A stretch of 45,266 nt of DNA from an uncultured Gemmatimonadales bacterium. Its GTDB lineage: Bacteria > Gemmatimonadota > Gemmatimonadetes > JACCXV01 > JAHWKZ01. The stretch covers positions 1-45,266 of the forward strand of contig CAMYLR010000004.1 of the NCBI GenBank assembly GCA_947259315.1, in the 5' to 3' direction. The notes under the pieces were generated by a model. It saw nothing but the letters and a program-made list of their open reading frames with translations, made no database searches and was not told the origin of the DNA. The stretch's first letter is position 1. Every line of letters starts with the position of its first letter. Below are positions 1 to 7,170 of the stretch, piece after piece. The translations under genes were made by a program, and so were the position numbers.

Positions 1-60
1 GGCGAGGCCGAGGACGACCATCGCGACCAGTGTCGGGCGCAGGTAATTCATCGTTTTCAA
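1..60 (-). CDS. Secreted protein, N-terminus only (cut by window edge)
   Basis: Only the first 20 codons are inside the window, reading leftward as MKTMNYLRPTLVAMVVLGLA. A short basic start followed by a hydrophobic stretch is what a signal peptide or membrane anchor looks like, so the product is probably exported. The TTG at 60 is preferred as start because a strong Shine-Dalgarno AGGAGG lies at 73-68, 7 bases upstream; the in-frame ATG at 51 would be 16 bases away. A c-di-GMP-I riboswitch sits in the leader at 230-140, so expression should respond to c-di-GMP. The function is unknown because the rest of the gene is outside the window. Confidence 0.6.
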   Translation of the reverse strand, partial: MKTMNYLRPTLVAMVVLGLA

Positions 61-139
61 GATTGTGCCTCCTAGATCGCTCCGCTGCCTGTGGAGCTGG
101 GGGGGGCTGCCTAAGGCGAGCTGTTCATGTTCATCAGCT

Positions 140-230
140 CCAGGTAGCCCGGCTGTCCGCTGGAAACCCGCTTCCGGCTAGGACCCGTGGCTTTGCGTCC
201 TCCACTTTCGTGGAGTTTGCCCTACCCTGG
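140..230 (-). promoter_or_regulatory. Cyclic di-GMP-I (GEMM) riboswitch, leftward
   Basis: Read on the minus strand, this has the GEMM-I core in order: AGGGCAAAC, a GAAA tetraloop closing a 5-bp stem (TCCAC/GTGGA), GGACGCAAAGCCACGGGTCC, then a second hairpin and CCGGGCTACC. The ends pair as a closing stem (CCAGG-TAG with CTACCTGG, one bulged base). Aligned to the Vibrio Vc2 aptamer, the ligand-reading position G20 is G and the intercalating A47 is present. This fits c-di-GMP rather than cAMP-GMP. Downstream, GGAGCTG (142-136) overlaps the closing stem and could instead pair with CAGCTCC (99-93), a possible expression switch. No U-tract terminator is visible, so control may be at translation of the gene starting at 60. 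Confidence 0.88.
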
Positions 231-314
231 CCATCTGCTCCCCAGAGGGAGCGCTTGGCATTTGGGCAAGTCACGTACCAAACGCCGCCAACGAGGACGC
301 TTTCACGCGGAACG

Positions 315-332
315 ACGGAAGGCGGCTTCCAC
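315..332 (-). promoter_or_regulatory. Palindromic box A (GTGGAAGC-N4-TTCCGT)
   Basis: On the minus strand the sequence is GTGGAAGC CGCC TTCCGT, a GGAA-N6-TTCC palindrome with the same left flank as the other three boxes in this window. It lies about 85 bases upstream of the leftward riboswitch and points the same way as that riboswitch and its gene. It is probably an operator for a dimeric regulator. The protein that binds it is not identifiable from the window. Confidence 0.55.
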
Positions 333-359
333 TCTCAGTGGTAACCGAGTTTCACGAGG

Positions 360-377
360 GTGGAAGCGTGCTTCCTA
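360..377 (+). promoter_or_regulatory. Palindromic box B (GTGGAAGC-N4-TTCCTA)
   Basis: An exact match to GTGGAAGC-N4-TTCCTA with spacer GTGC. It points rightward and lies 240 bases upstream of box C. No coding region begins close downstream, so it may be an auxiliary operator for either divergent gene, or it may drive a non-coding transcript through 400-590. Confidence 0.55.
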
Positions 378-414
378 TGGCGCCCAAAAAGCATGACGAC
401 CACTAGATGTACAG

Positions 415-478
415 GATTCTCGAGAATCGTTGCGCGGTCGGATGCTGATCCTCGGTTTCTTGCTTGGAGGCGACCGCA
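415..478 (+). other. Perfect 14-bp palindrome and 7-bp hairpin in a non-coding stretch
   Basis: GATTCTCGAGAATC at 415-428 is a perfect palindrome. Just after it GCGGTCG (434-440) can pair with CGACCGC (471-477). The segment lies between boxes B and C with no convincing coding frame on either strand. It could be an operator or a structured RNA. I see no further conserved riboswitch core here. Confidence 0.3.
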
Positions 479-599
479 CCTCATCGGATCGCAATTCGTC
501 GGGTGGAAGGCGCCTCGCCACAGAGCCGTGCATTTTGACACGACCGGAAGTTTTGAAGGTCGCCGCAAGTCGTTGATTGCGCATCAGTTTGGCTTCCAA

Positions 600-617
600 G
601 TGGAAGCGGTTTTCCTA
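600..617 (+). promoter_or_regulatory. Palindromic box C (GTGGAAGC-N4-TTCCTA)
   Basis: An exact match to GTGGAAGC-N4-TTCCTA with spacer GGTT. It ends 9 bases before the -35 element at 627, so its centre falls near -54 of the predicted transcript. That is a usual place for an activator. A second inverted repeat, GCTTCC-AAGT-GGAAGC (592-607), shares its right arm with the box. Confidence 0.6.
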
Positions 618-626
618 ACAAACTTC

Positions 627-657
627 TTGACTTTTAACGCCTATTGCTGTCTAATAC
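627..657 (+). promoter_or_regulatory. Predicted sigma-70-type promoter for the c-di-GMP-controlled lipoprotein
   Basis: A -35 element TTGACT (627-632) is followed after 17 bases by TCTAAT (650-655), or after 19 bases by TAATAC (652-657). Transcription would start near 662-664, just before the riboswitch aptamer that begins at 665. The placement directly downstream of box C supports it. Confidence 0.6.
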
Positions 658-664
658 GGGTGTT

Positions 665-756
665 AAACCCCATCCGATAAGGGCGATCCGGCTGGAAGGC
701 CGGGCCGCAAAGCCACGGATCTCATCGAGATGGCCGGGCTGCCGAACATGGGGGTT
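665..756 (+). promoter_or_regulatory. Cyclic di-GMP-I (GEMM) riboswitch, rightward
   Basis: The core reads AGGGCGATCC, a stem capped by GGAA (GGCT-GGAA-GGCC), then CGCAAAGCCACGGATCT, a hairpin and GGCCGGGCTGCCGA. The outer strands AACCCCAT (665-672) and ATGGGGGTT (748-756) pair with one bulge. The position equivalent to G20 of the Vc2 aptamer is G, which fits c-di-GMP. The 5' internal segment is CGATCC instead of the commoner CAAACC, so it is slightly divergent. A palindrome GTCGGCCGAC (757-766) follows, then the Shine-Dalgarno of the lipoprotein gene about 20 bases on. No intrinsic terminator is seen between aptamer and gene. Confidence 0.8.
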
Positions 757-797
757 GTCGGCCGACGACCTTCAACACTTCACTAAAGAGGCACAAC

Positions 798-1880
798 ATG
801 AATCGAACTGCACGTGCGGTCCTAGGACTTACCGTCCTGGGATGGGTTACCGTGGGCTGTTCGGATAGCTCGAATCCGGTTGGCGTTTCTGCTGCCGACC
901 GAACCACGCCGAGTGTTCTCAAGCTTGCTGCTGAAGAGACGATCGGTTTTGCGGCAATTCCCGCCGGAACCGTCGATCCAGTTATCAACGTCAATACGGG
1001 GACGGTCACGACGGCGGCGACGGGCTGCGTGGACATAGCTACCATCTATGACACTGCCGCGGCCACCGGTGTTGATCCCGACCTCGACAATCAATCGCAG
1101 CAAGGCAACGTCCTCATCGTCGAAGAGAACGATGGCGATGGCGTGTTCGTTGAGAGCCCGGACGACTGCTTCTCCGGCGGAACCCTGACGCTAGATTTCT
1201 CGGGCGTAGGTCCACTCGGCACGGTGACCCTCGAGGCGGCCAAGGTCCTCGACATCGAAGCGGCTGGTGTCAGCAAGATCGAGTTGTTCGGACCAGCCAG
1301 CGGAGGTGCGCCATTACTCTTCACCGTTTTTCTTCCGGTGACCTCGCCCCCACCCTCAGGTGATGGCGGCATCGCCACTGTGGGTCTAGGCCCGACCTCC
1401 GGGGTCGAGACGATGGTCGTGACGTTCGATACGTCAGGTGCGATCGACGACATCGAGTTCTCGCCCGATCGCGGCGGCGAAGGGTGCACGCCGGGAAGGT
1501 GGAAGAACTGGACCGGTCTCGGTCGCGGAAACCAGACCGACAACTGGTCAGCGACGGGTGTTGCTCCGCCAGGTCCAGCGGTTGGTGCCACGTTTGTGGG
1601 CGTTGTCGCAAGTCTCGCCGGGGAGAACTGGCTACAGGCCTTGCAGGGCGGCGGTGGCTCGGGCATCGAGGGCAAGCAGGAGATCCTGTTGCGGGCAGCC
1701 GTTGGGGCTCTCCTCAATGCGTTGCATCCGGACGTTGCCTATCCGCTCACGCCAGGCGAGATCATTGCGATGGTCAATGGGGCGATCGCGGCTGCGACAC
1801 CGACCGATACGAGTCCGTTGACCGACCTGGCGGACGAGCTCGACGACTTCAACAACCTCGGTTGCTCGTTAACCCGGTAG
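798..1880 (+). CDS. c-di-GMP-controlled lipoprotein with C-terminal CTPGxWKN domain
   Basis: A 360-residue exported lipoprotein: a type II signal peptide with lipobox VTVGC puts the lipidated cysteine at residue 21. Residues 30-220 are an acidic, beta-rich region with no recognised enzyme motif. From residue 229 it carries a domain I know from many bacterial secreted proteins: CTPGRWKNW (230-238), then a Trp-containing stretch, and a helical part ending in ALLNALHPDVAYPLTPGEI. That domain has no assigned activity. The ATG follows AAAGAGG at 785-791. Promoter, box C and a c-di-GMP riboswitch precede the gene and a terminator follows, so it is a single-gene unit. The regulation suggests a role at the cell surface linked to attachment or biofilm; this is inference. 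Confidence 0.85.
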   Translation: MNRTARAVLGLTVLGWVTVGCSDSSNPVGVSAADRTTPSVLKLAAEETIGFAAIPAGTVDPVINVNTGTVTTAATGCVDIATIYDTAAATGVDPDLDNQSQQGNVLIVEENDGDGVFVESPDDCFSGGTLTLDFSGVGPLGTVTLEAAKVLDIEAAGVSKIELFGPASGGAPLLFTVFLPVTSPPPSGDGGIATVGLGPTSGVETMVVTFDTSGAIDDIEFSPDRGGEGCTPGRWKNWTGLGRGNQTDNWSATGVAPPGPAVGATFVGVVASLAGENWLQALQGGGGSGIEGKQEILLRAAVGALLNALHPDVAYPLTPGEIIAMVNGAIAAATPTDTSPLTDLADELDDFNNLGCSLTR

Positions 1881-1946
1881 TGATTTGACCTGGTCACCGA
1901 TCGCTAACGATCGGCGTGGCCAACAGCACCTTCAATTCCCCTGTGC

Positions 1947-1981
1947 GAAGGGGCTCTCGACCCGAGGGCCCCTTCTTTTTT
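1947..1981 (+). terminator. Rho-independent terminator after the lipoprotein gene
   Basis: GAAGGGGC and GCCCCTTC form a strong GC-rich stem around a short loop, followed by a run of six T. It ends the 798-1880 unit. In the leftward direction no T-run follows the stem, so it is not expected to stop ligD transcription. Confidence 0.9.
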
Positions 1982-1991
1982 CTGTCTAGTT

Positions 1992-4553
1992 CTAGCCAGG
2001 GAGTTTCGCCTGCAGTCGCTCGAGTACCGCAAGCAGATCGGGAGAGTCTTCGAGTACGCGGCGGAAGGGGTCGCTCTTCAGTTGGGCGACGCGCCGGGGC
2101 ACCGAGCGGATCGTGTAGCGATGAATGTCCAGACCCTTCTTGATCTCGCTCCACTTGAGTGGCGTCGACACTGGCGCTCCGTCGATCGGCCGCACGCTGA
2201 ACGGCGCCACCAGCAGCTGGCCGCGACGGTTCTGTAGGTAGTCCAAGTATACCTTGCCCTCGCGGTCGGCGATCGTACGCGTCAGCGTCGTAATCTCGGG
2301 GAGGCGGGCGACGACGACCTGGGACAACAGCTCACCCAGCGCTCGCGACATGGCGTAGTCGAAGCGACCATCAAGCGGCACCAAGACGTGGAGACCGGTC
2401 GATCCGCTCGTCTTGATATATGTCGGCAGCTCGATCTCCTTGCAGAGCTGGTGGATAGCCCTGGCGACTTCGATCACATTCTCAAACGGGGCATCCTTGG
2501 GATCGAGATCGAGGATGCACCAGTCGGGGTGGTCGAGCGACTCGACCCGGCTGGCCCAAATGTGGAGCGGGATCGTTGCCATGTTGGCCAGGTAGAGCAG
2601 CGTCGCCAGATCGTCGCACACCACATACGCAAGCTCGCGCTCGGAGTGCTCGCTCCAGATCGGGACCGTACGGATCCAATCCGGAACAAAGCCCGGGGTG
2701 TTCTTCTGATAAAACGAGTTGCCCTCGATCCCGTCTGGGAAACGGGTCAAGACCAACGGTCGGTCGCGAAGGTAGGGAAGCAAGGCCGGGGCGATCTTGC
2801 GGTAGTATTCGAACAAGTCGCGCTTCGTATACCCATCGGCAGGCCAGAAAACTTTATCGGGATTCGACAGCCGGACTTCGGCGGCGGCCGGTTGTTCGAC
2901 TCCACGGCTTGCGGATTCAGATTCTCGGACCGAATCGGCTGGGCGGGGCGGCTGATCTTCGTCGACCCACGGCAGCTCGCATTCGGTGGGCTGCTTGTCA
3001 TCGCGCAAACGCAGGAACGCTGGTTGTCGAAGCAAGCCCTCCTCGGTCGCCTCGAGATACCGGACCTCGCACACCAGATCGGGCTCGACCCAACGGTGGC
3101 TAGCCCCGGTCGGTGTCGCTCCTGCGAGGAGTGGGGTCTCGCGCTGGCGTTCATCGAGCGTCTCGCGCAGGGAACGGAGTTGCGCGTTGCTGAACCCGGT
3201 CCCGACCCGACCCGCATAACGCAACTCGTCATCTCGGTAGCCACCGAGGTGCAACGCGCCGAGCCCGGAGCGTGATCCCTTGGGCAACGTGTATCCGACG
3301 ATCACGAAATCAGCGGTGTGATCGGCGCGGACCTTGATCCAGTCACCCGATCGAGCGCCCCGGTAACGGCTGTCCCCTTTCTTGCCGACGACGCCTTCGA
3401 GTCCCAGACCGACGACCTGGTGATAGAGGTCCTCGCCTTTATCGTCGAAATGCTCGACGTAACGGAGCGGTCCGGTGGGGGGGAGAACTGTCTGAAGGAG
3501 TTCTTTTCTCTCGGTCAGCGGGAGCGATCTCAGGTCGTGACCCAGCGCGCTCAGGATATCGAAGGCGTAGAAAGTCGTCGGCTGATGCCTTGAACCACGC
3601 TCGATGTCGATCGCTCGTGTCAGCTGCGCACGTTTCTGAAGTCGCTGAAAGCTGGGCAGTCCGGCATCGTCATGGGCGACGACCTCGCCATCTAGTACCA
3701 GCTCGTCGTAGGGTAGCGCAGCGATCGCCGCTGCCAGCTCGGGGAAGCTCGGCGTGGCGTCATTTCCGTTCCGGGTTATCAGCTCGACGCCGGAGGCCGA
3801 CTTACCGGCCAGCATTCGGTAGCCGTCAAGCTTGAGCTCGAAGATCCACCCCGGCCTGGAGAACGGTTCTCGACGCGACCGGGCCAGCATCATCTTGACT
3901 GTCGATGCGCGTAAGGCGCGTCGGGGCGCACCGAGCTCCTCCACGCGTCGTTTGAGGTCCACGCCGGGATCATACTCGTCACCGAGCTGCTCGACCGTGA
4001 GCCCCGAGTGGACCGACTCCGGGGGCAGGTCGTCTACGCCTCCGGGGTCGTCCGTCCCTCGTTGGGCGTACTTCTTTTCACGGATCATCAACCACTCGTT
4101 GTCGCTCTTCTTGAGCTTTACCAGCGTCCACACGCCGCGCAGCTTGTAGCCGCGGAGCTCGAACAAGAGCTTGCCCGTTTCGAGTCCCTCGATCGGGTCT
4201 TCCAGCGGACGCCAGGTTCCAAGATCCCAGACGATCATCGCGCCGGCGCCATAACTGCCGGCGGGAATCACGTTCTCGAAGTTGATGTACTCGATGGGGT
4301 GATCTTCGACGTGCACGGCGAGACGTTTGTCGGCCGGGTCCAACGATGGACCTTTGGGAACGGCCCACGATTTGAGAACGCCGCCCATTTCGAGTCGCAG
4401 GTCGTAGTGCAATCTCCGGGCGGCGTGCTTGTGAACGACAAACCCTCCACCAGCCAGATGGCGGTCGGGTGTCGAGGCTCGCCCCGCCGGCTCGGGCGTC
4501 TTCGCGGCCGTCCGCTTGGCGCGGTACTCACCTAGAGGATCGCGTTTTGGCAC
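1992..4553 (-). CDS. ligD: Multifunctional NHEJ DNA ligase LigD
   Basis: An 853-residue end-processing and sealing enzyme for non-homologous end joining, with the three domains in Pseudomonas-like order. Residues about 35-185 are the 3'-phosphoesterase domain (HKHAARRLHYDLRLE at 41-55, HVEDHP at 81-86). Residues about 215-520 are the ATP-dependent ligase, with nucleophile Lys241 in ELKLDGYR. From about 555 comes the primase-polymerase domain, with the DLDPKD metal motif and SGSTGLHV. All catalytic motifs look intact. The start is GTG at 4553. The gene diverges from ku across about 100 bases; an AT-rich TATAAG just upstream of the GTG may be its -10. LigD is recruited to breaks by Ku. Confidence 0.95.
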   Translation of the reverse strand: MPKRDPLGEYRAKRTAAKTPEPAGRASTPDRHLAGGGFVVHKHAARRLHYDLRLEMGGVLKSWAVPKGPSLDPADKRLAVHVEDHPIEYINFENVIPAGSYGAGAMIVWDLGTWRPLEDPIEGLETGKLLFELRGYKLRGVWTLVKLKKSDNEWLMIREKKYAQRGTDDPGGVDDLPPESVHSGLTVEQLGDEYDPGVDLKRRVEELGAPRRALRASTVKMMLARSRREPFSRPGWIFELKLDGYRMLAGKSASGVELITRNGNDATPSFPELAAAIAALPYDELVLDGEVVAHDDAGLPSFQRLQKRAQLTRAIDIERGSRHQPTTFYAFDILSALGHDLRSLPLTERKELLQTVLPPTGPLRYVEHFDDKGEDLYHQVVGLGLEGVVGKKGDSRYRGARSGDWIKVRADHTADFVIVGYTLPKGSRSGLGALHLGGYRDDELRYAGRVGTGFSNAQLRSLRETLDERQRETPLLAGATPTGASHRWVEPDLVCEVRYLEATEEGLLRQPAFLRLRDDKQPTECELPWVDEDQPPRPADSVRESESASRGVEQPAAAEVRLSNPDKVFWPADGYTKRDLFEYYRKIAPALLPYLRDRPLVLTRFPDGIEGNSFYQKNTPGFVPDWIRTVPIWSEHSERELAYVVCDDLATLLYLANMATIPLHIWASRVESLDHPDWCILDLDPKDAPFENVIEVARAIHQLCKEIELPTYIKTSGSTGLHVLVPLDGRFDYAMSRALGELLSQVVVARLPEITTLTRTIADREGKVYLDYLQNRRGQLLVAPFSVRPIDGAPVSTPLKWSEIKKGLDIHRYTIRSVPRRVAQLKSDPFRRVLEDSPDLLAVLERLQAKLPG

Positions 4554-4654
4554 GGCCCTAGCTTATATTCTTGTGTTCCATCCTTCACGAGTCACAGCTC
4601 CGGGTGCGTGTCGACCACCCAAGCTGGCGGACGATCAACCAGGAGGAATCGCAT

Positions 4655-5512
4655 ATGGCGGCGCGCCCCATGGGATCGGCAACTATTTCGTTCGGGTTGG
4701 TTTCTGTGCCGGTCAAGCTCTACTCGACCTCGGAAAGCTCTCGCCGAATCGCTTTCAACTGGATTCACGCCGAGTGCAATTCGCGCGTCCAGCAGCGCTT
4801 CTGGTGCCCGGTGGACGAACAGATCGTCGAGCGAGATGAGCTCATGAAGGGCTATGAGTTTGCCAAGGATCAGTATGTGCTCTTCTCACCGGAGGAGCTC
4901 AAGGTGCTCGATGCGCAGGCGACCAACAGCATCGATATCGCCGAGTTCGTTCCGCTCGACAAGGTCGAACGGCTATACCTCGATCGGGCGTACTATCTGG
5001 GTCCCGAAGGTGGGGGCGAGCGGGCCTATCGGCTGCTGAGCGCGACGCTTCGGGAGACCGGCCGCGCGGCCCTCGGGAGCTACGCTGCTCGTGGCAAGCA
5101 ATATCTGGTCCTGGTACGGCCGATCGAAGATGGACTCGTGATGGAGCAACTTCGGTACGCGGACGAGATCCGCCCGTTCTCCGAGGTCCCGATCGGTGAC
5201 GGCGAGGTGAAGAAGGAAGAGATGAAGCTAGCCGTTCAATTGGTCGAGCAGGGATCGAACGACGAGTACGATCCAAAGCAGTATACGGACGAGGTGTACG
5301 GACGGGTGATGGCGCTGATCGAGCAGAAGATCGAGGGTGAGGAGATTACCGCCGCCCCAGAGCCCAAGACAGACACCAAGATCATCGACCTCATGGATGC
5401 CTTGAAGGCCAGCCTCTCCGAGCCCGAGAAGCCGCAAAAGAAGGCCCGCAAATCGGCCAAGCGAACGGCGAGTCGGAAGAAGACCAAAGCACGTAAGTCG
5501 AGTCGAGGTTGA
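4655..5512 (+). CDS. ku: Ku DNA end-binding protein
   Basis: A 285-residue bacterial Ku, which as a homodimer threads onto broken DNA ends and recruits LigD. The N-terminus MAARPMGSATISFGLVSVP and the VKLYS segment are the family hallmark, and the core beta-barrel region continues without breaks. The last 30 residues are a Lys/Arg-rich tail (KKARKSAKRT and on), typical of Ku proteins and thought to bind DNA. The ATG at 4655 has AGGAGG 8 bases upstream; an in-frame ATG at 4571 has no such site and would add a non-family extension. The stop overlaps the TTG start of the next gene by 4 bases, so ku is translationally linked to a regulator and, through it, to kynA. Confidence 0.95.
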   Translation: MAARPMGSATISFGLVSVPVKLYSTSESSRRIAFNWIHAECNSRVQQRFWCPVDEQIVERDELMKGYEFAKDQYVLFSPEELKVLDAQATNSIDIAEFVPLDKVERLYLDRAYYLGPEGGGERAYRLLSATLRETGRAALGSYAARGKQYLVLVRPIEDGLVMEQLRYADEIRPFSEVPIGDGEVKKEEMKLAVQLVEQGSNDEYDPKQYTDEVYGRVMALIEQKIEGEEITAAPEPKTDTKIIDLMDALKASLSEPEKPQKKARKSAKRTASRKKTKARKSSRG

Positions 5513-6393
5513 GCAGGGCGGGGAGCAGGAAGCCCAAGGTCCCCGAGATGGAACACTTCACTACCCGCGACGTCACCCGGATCCTAGATCTTCCGGCGGA
5601 CAAGGTGCGGCGCTACGCGAGGGCCGATTTTATGGCTCCCGAGCGTGGGCCGCGCAACGAGTACCGCTTCACCTTCCACGATCTGGTTCTGATGCGAACA
5701 GCCCGGGAACTCGAGGTGGCCGAGGTGCCGCCGCGTCGCATCCATCGCGCGTTGCGGGACTTGAGAAGCCAGCTTCCAGCCGAGCGGCCACTCACGGCGC
5801 TCAGAATCGTCGCCGAGGGCGATCGAATCGTAGTCCGCGAAGGCGATACGACGTGGAGCCCCGAATCGGGCCAGGTCCAAATCGATTTTCGGGTCGCCGA
5901 CTTCGCGGCTGACGTCGAGCCGTTTGCTCCTGACCGAGGGGAGCGACCGTGGGACGACGACGATCGAACCGCCGACGACTGGTACGAGCTCGCGTTCTCG
6001 TTCGAGGGATCGTCGACCCGTGAGGCGCGAGAGATGTACGCGCGAGCGCTGGAGCTCGATCCCGATCACGCTGACGCGCTGGTGAATCTGGGTCGTCTGT
6101 TTCACGAAGAGGGCGCCTTCGAGGAGGCCCGCGAGCACTACGAACGGGCGCTGGCGATCAATCCAATGCATGCGACCGCAGCCTTCAATCTCGGCGTCGT
6201 GCTCGAAGACCTACAGCAAACCGACTTAGCCACCAAGGCCTACTTGAAGGCGATTGAAACCGACCCAACGATGGCTGACGCCTACTACAATCTTTCCCGG
6301 TTGTGCGAAGAGTCCGGGGATCGCTCGGCGGCGCTTAGGTATTTGCGCAGCTACGACCAACTCACCCGGACGCGTGGACCCCGACCGGGATGA
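5509..6393 (+). CDS. MerR-like HTH and TPR-repeat protein
   Basis: A 294-residue protein with a predicted MerR-type winged helix-turn-helix at residues 16-85 (RDVTRILDLPADKVRRYARA, then a helix ending in IHRALRDL). An acidic beta-containing linker follows. From about residue 158 there are three to four tetratricopeptide repeats with the LELDPDHADALVNLGRLF and LAINPMHATAAFNLG pattern. It probably binds DNA and a protein partner; the ligand or partner is unknown. The start is taken as TTG at 5509, overlapping the ku stop; an ATG at 5548, just before the HTH, is an alternative. Its stop overlaps the kynA start as ATGA. It is a plausible regulator of the following tryptophan genes, but its coupling to ku is odd. 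Confidence 0.85.
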   Translation: MSRAGSRKPKVPEMEHFTTRDVTRILDLPADKVRRYARADFMAPERGPRNEYRFTFHDLVLMRTARELEVAEVPPRRIHRALRDLRSQLPAERPLTALRIVAEGDRIVVREGDTTWSPESGQVQIDFRVADFAADVEPFAPDRGERPWDDDDRTADDWYELAFSFEGSSTREAREMYARALELDPDHADALVNLGRLFHEEGAFEEAREHYERALAINPMHATAAFNLGVVLEDLQQTDLATKAYLKAIETDPTMADAYYNLSRLCEESGDRSAALRYLRSYDQLTRTRGPRPG

Positions 6394-7166
6394 CGCTCAC
6401 CTACACGAGCTATCTGAAGATCGACGAGCTGCTGACGCTCCAGGAGCCAGAGAGCGACGAGCACGACGAGGTCTTGTTCATCATCATCCACCAGGTCTAC
6501 GAGCTGTGGTTCAAGCAGCTGCTACACGAGCTCGACCGACTCTGTCGCTTGCTGCGGGAGGGTGAGGCGCCGCCGGCACTCCATGCGCTGAAGCGAATTC
6601 TCACGATTCTCAAGCTCGCCGTGGCGCAGACCGATATCCTCGAGACGATGACGCCGCTCGAGTTTGTCTCCTTCCGCGATCGATTGGAGACCGCGAGCGG
6701 GTCGCAGTCGTTTCAGTTTCGCGAACTCGAGTTTTTGCTCGGTCTGAAGCAGTCCAGCTTTTTGGAGGACTTCGATCCCGATAGCGAAGGCCGGAATCGA
6801 TTAAAGAAACGACTGGTCGAACCAACAGTTTGGGACGCTCTGGGTAGCTACTTGTTGCGTCGGGGTTATGCCGTGCCGACCGATTTGTTGCAGCGCGATG
6901 TGACTCAGCAAGTCAAGCCGTCGACCGGCATGCAGGCGGTTCTCTTGCGTGTCTACCGGGAGGACCCGGAGGCGATGGAGCTATGCGAACGGCTGGTCGA
7001 TCTCGATGAAGGCGTCCAGGAGTGGCGCTACCGGCACGTCAAGATGGTCGAGCGGACGATCGGCGCAAAGCAAGGTACGGGTGGGTCGAGCGGAGTTCGG
7101 TTCTTGAGGCGTACGCTGTTCAACCCGGCGTTTCCCGATCTATGGGCGATTCGGAGCGAGCTCTGA
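6390..7166 (+). CDS. kynA: Tryptophan 2,3-dioxygenase
   Basis: A 258-residue haem dioxygenase that opens the indole ring of L-tryptophan with O2 to give N-formylkynurenine, the first step of tryptophan breakdown. Seen in the sequence: the active-site helix with His34 (HQVYELWFKQ), FQFRELEFLLG carrying the substrate-binding Arg, and the proximal haem ligand His216 in WRYRHVKMVERTIG, followed by the GTGGSSG loop. The length is slightly short of the usual 270-280, with a trimmed N-terminus. It overlaps the upstream MerR/TPR gene by 4 bases and kynU follows after 4 bases, so the three are one unit. Confidence 0.96.
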   Translation: MTLTYTSYLKIDELLTLQEPESDEHDEVLFIIIHQVYELWFKQLLHELDRLCRLLREGEAPPALHALKRILTILKLAVAQTDILETMTPLEFVSFRDRLETASGSQSFQFRELEFLLGLKQSSFLEDFDPDSEGRNRLKKRLVEPTVWDALGSYLLRRGYAVPTDLLQRDVTQQVKPSTGMQAVLLRVYREDPEAMELCERLVDLDEGVQEWRYRHVKMVERTIGAKQGTGGSSGVRFLRRTLFNPAFPDLWAIRSEL

Positions 7167-7170
7167 CGCG

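Noticed and set aside
255-270. A possible sigma-54 promoter (TTGGCA...GGGCAAG) near the left riboswitch
   Set aside because: The GG and GC dinucleotides are 7 bases apart, not the 10 that sigma-54 needs, and the orientation does not suit either gene.
273-284. ACGTACCAAACG shared with the region after the Vps62-like gene (near 32563)
   Set aside because: A 12-base match in 45 kb is expected by chance many times.
644-868. A 74-codon plus-strand frame across the riboswitch and lipoprotein start
   Set aside because: It overlaps the aptamer and the lipoprotein gene in another frame, with no coding signal.
2388-3275. A 295-codon plus-strand open frame inside ligD
   Set aside because: Shadow of the ligD reading frame; the protein has no recognisable pattern.
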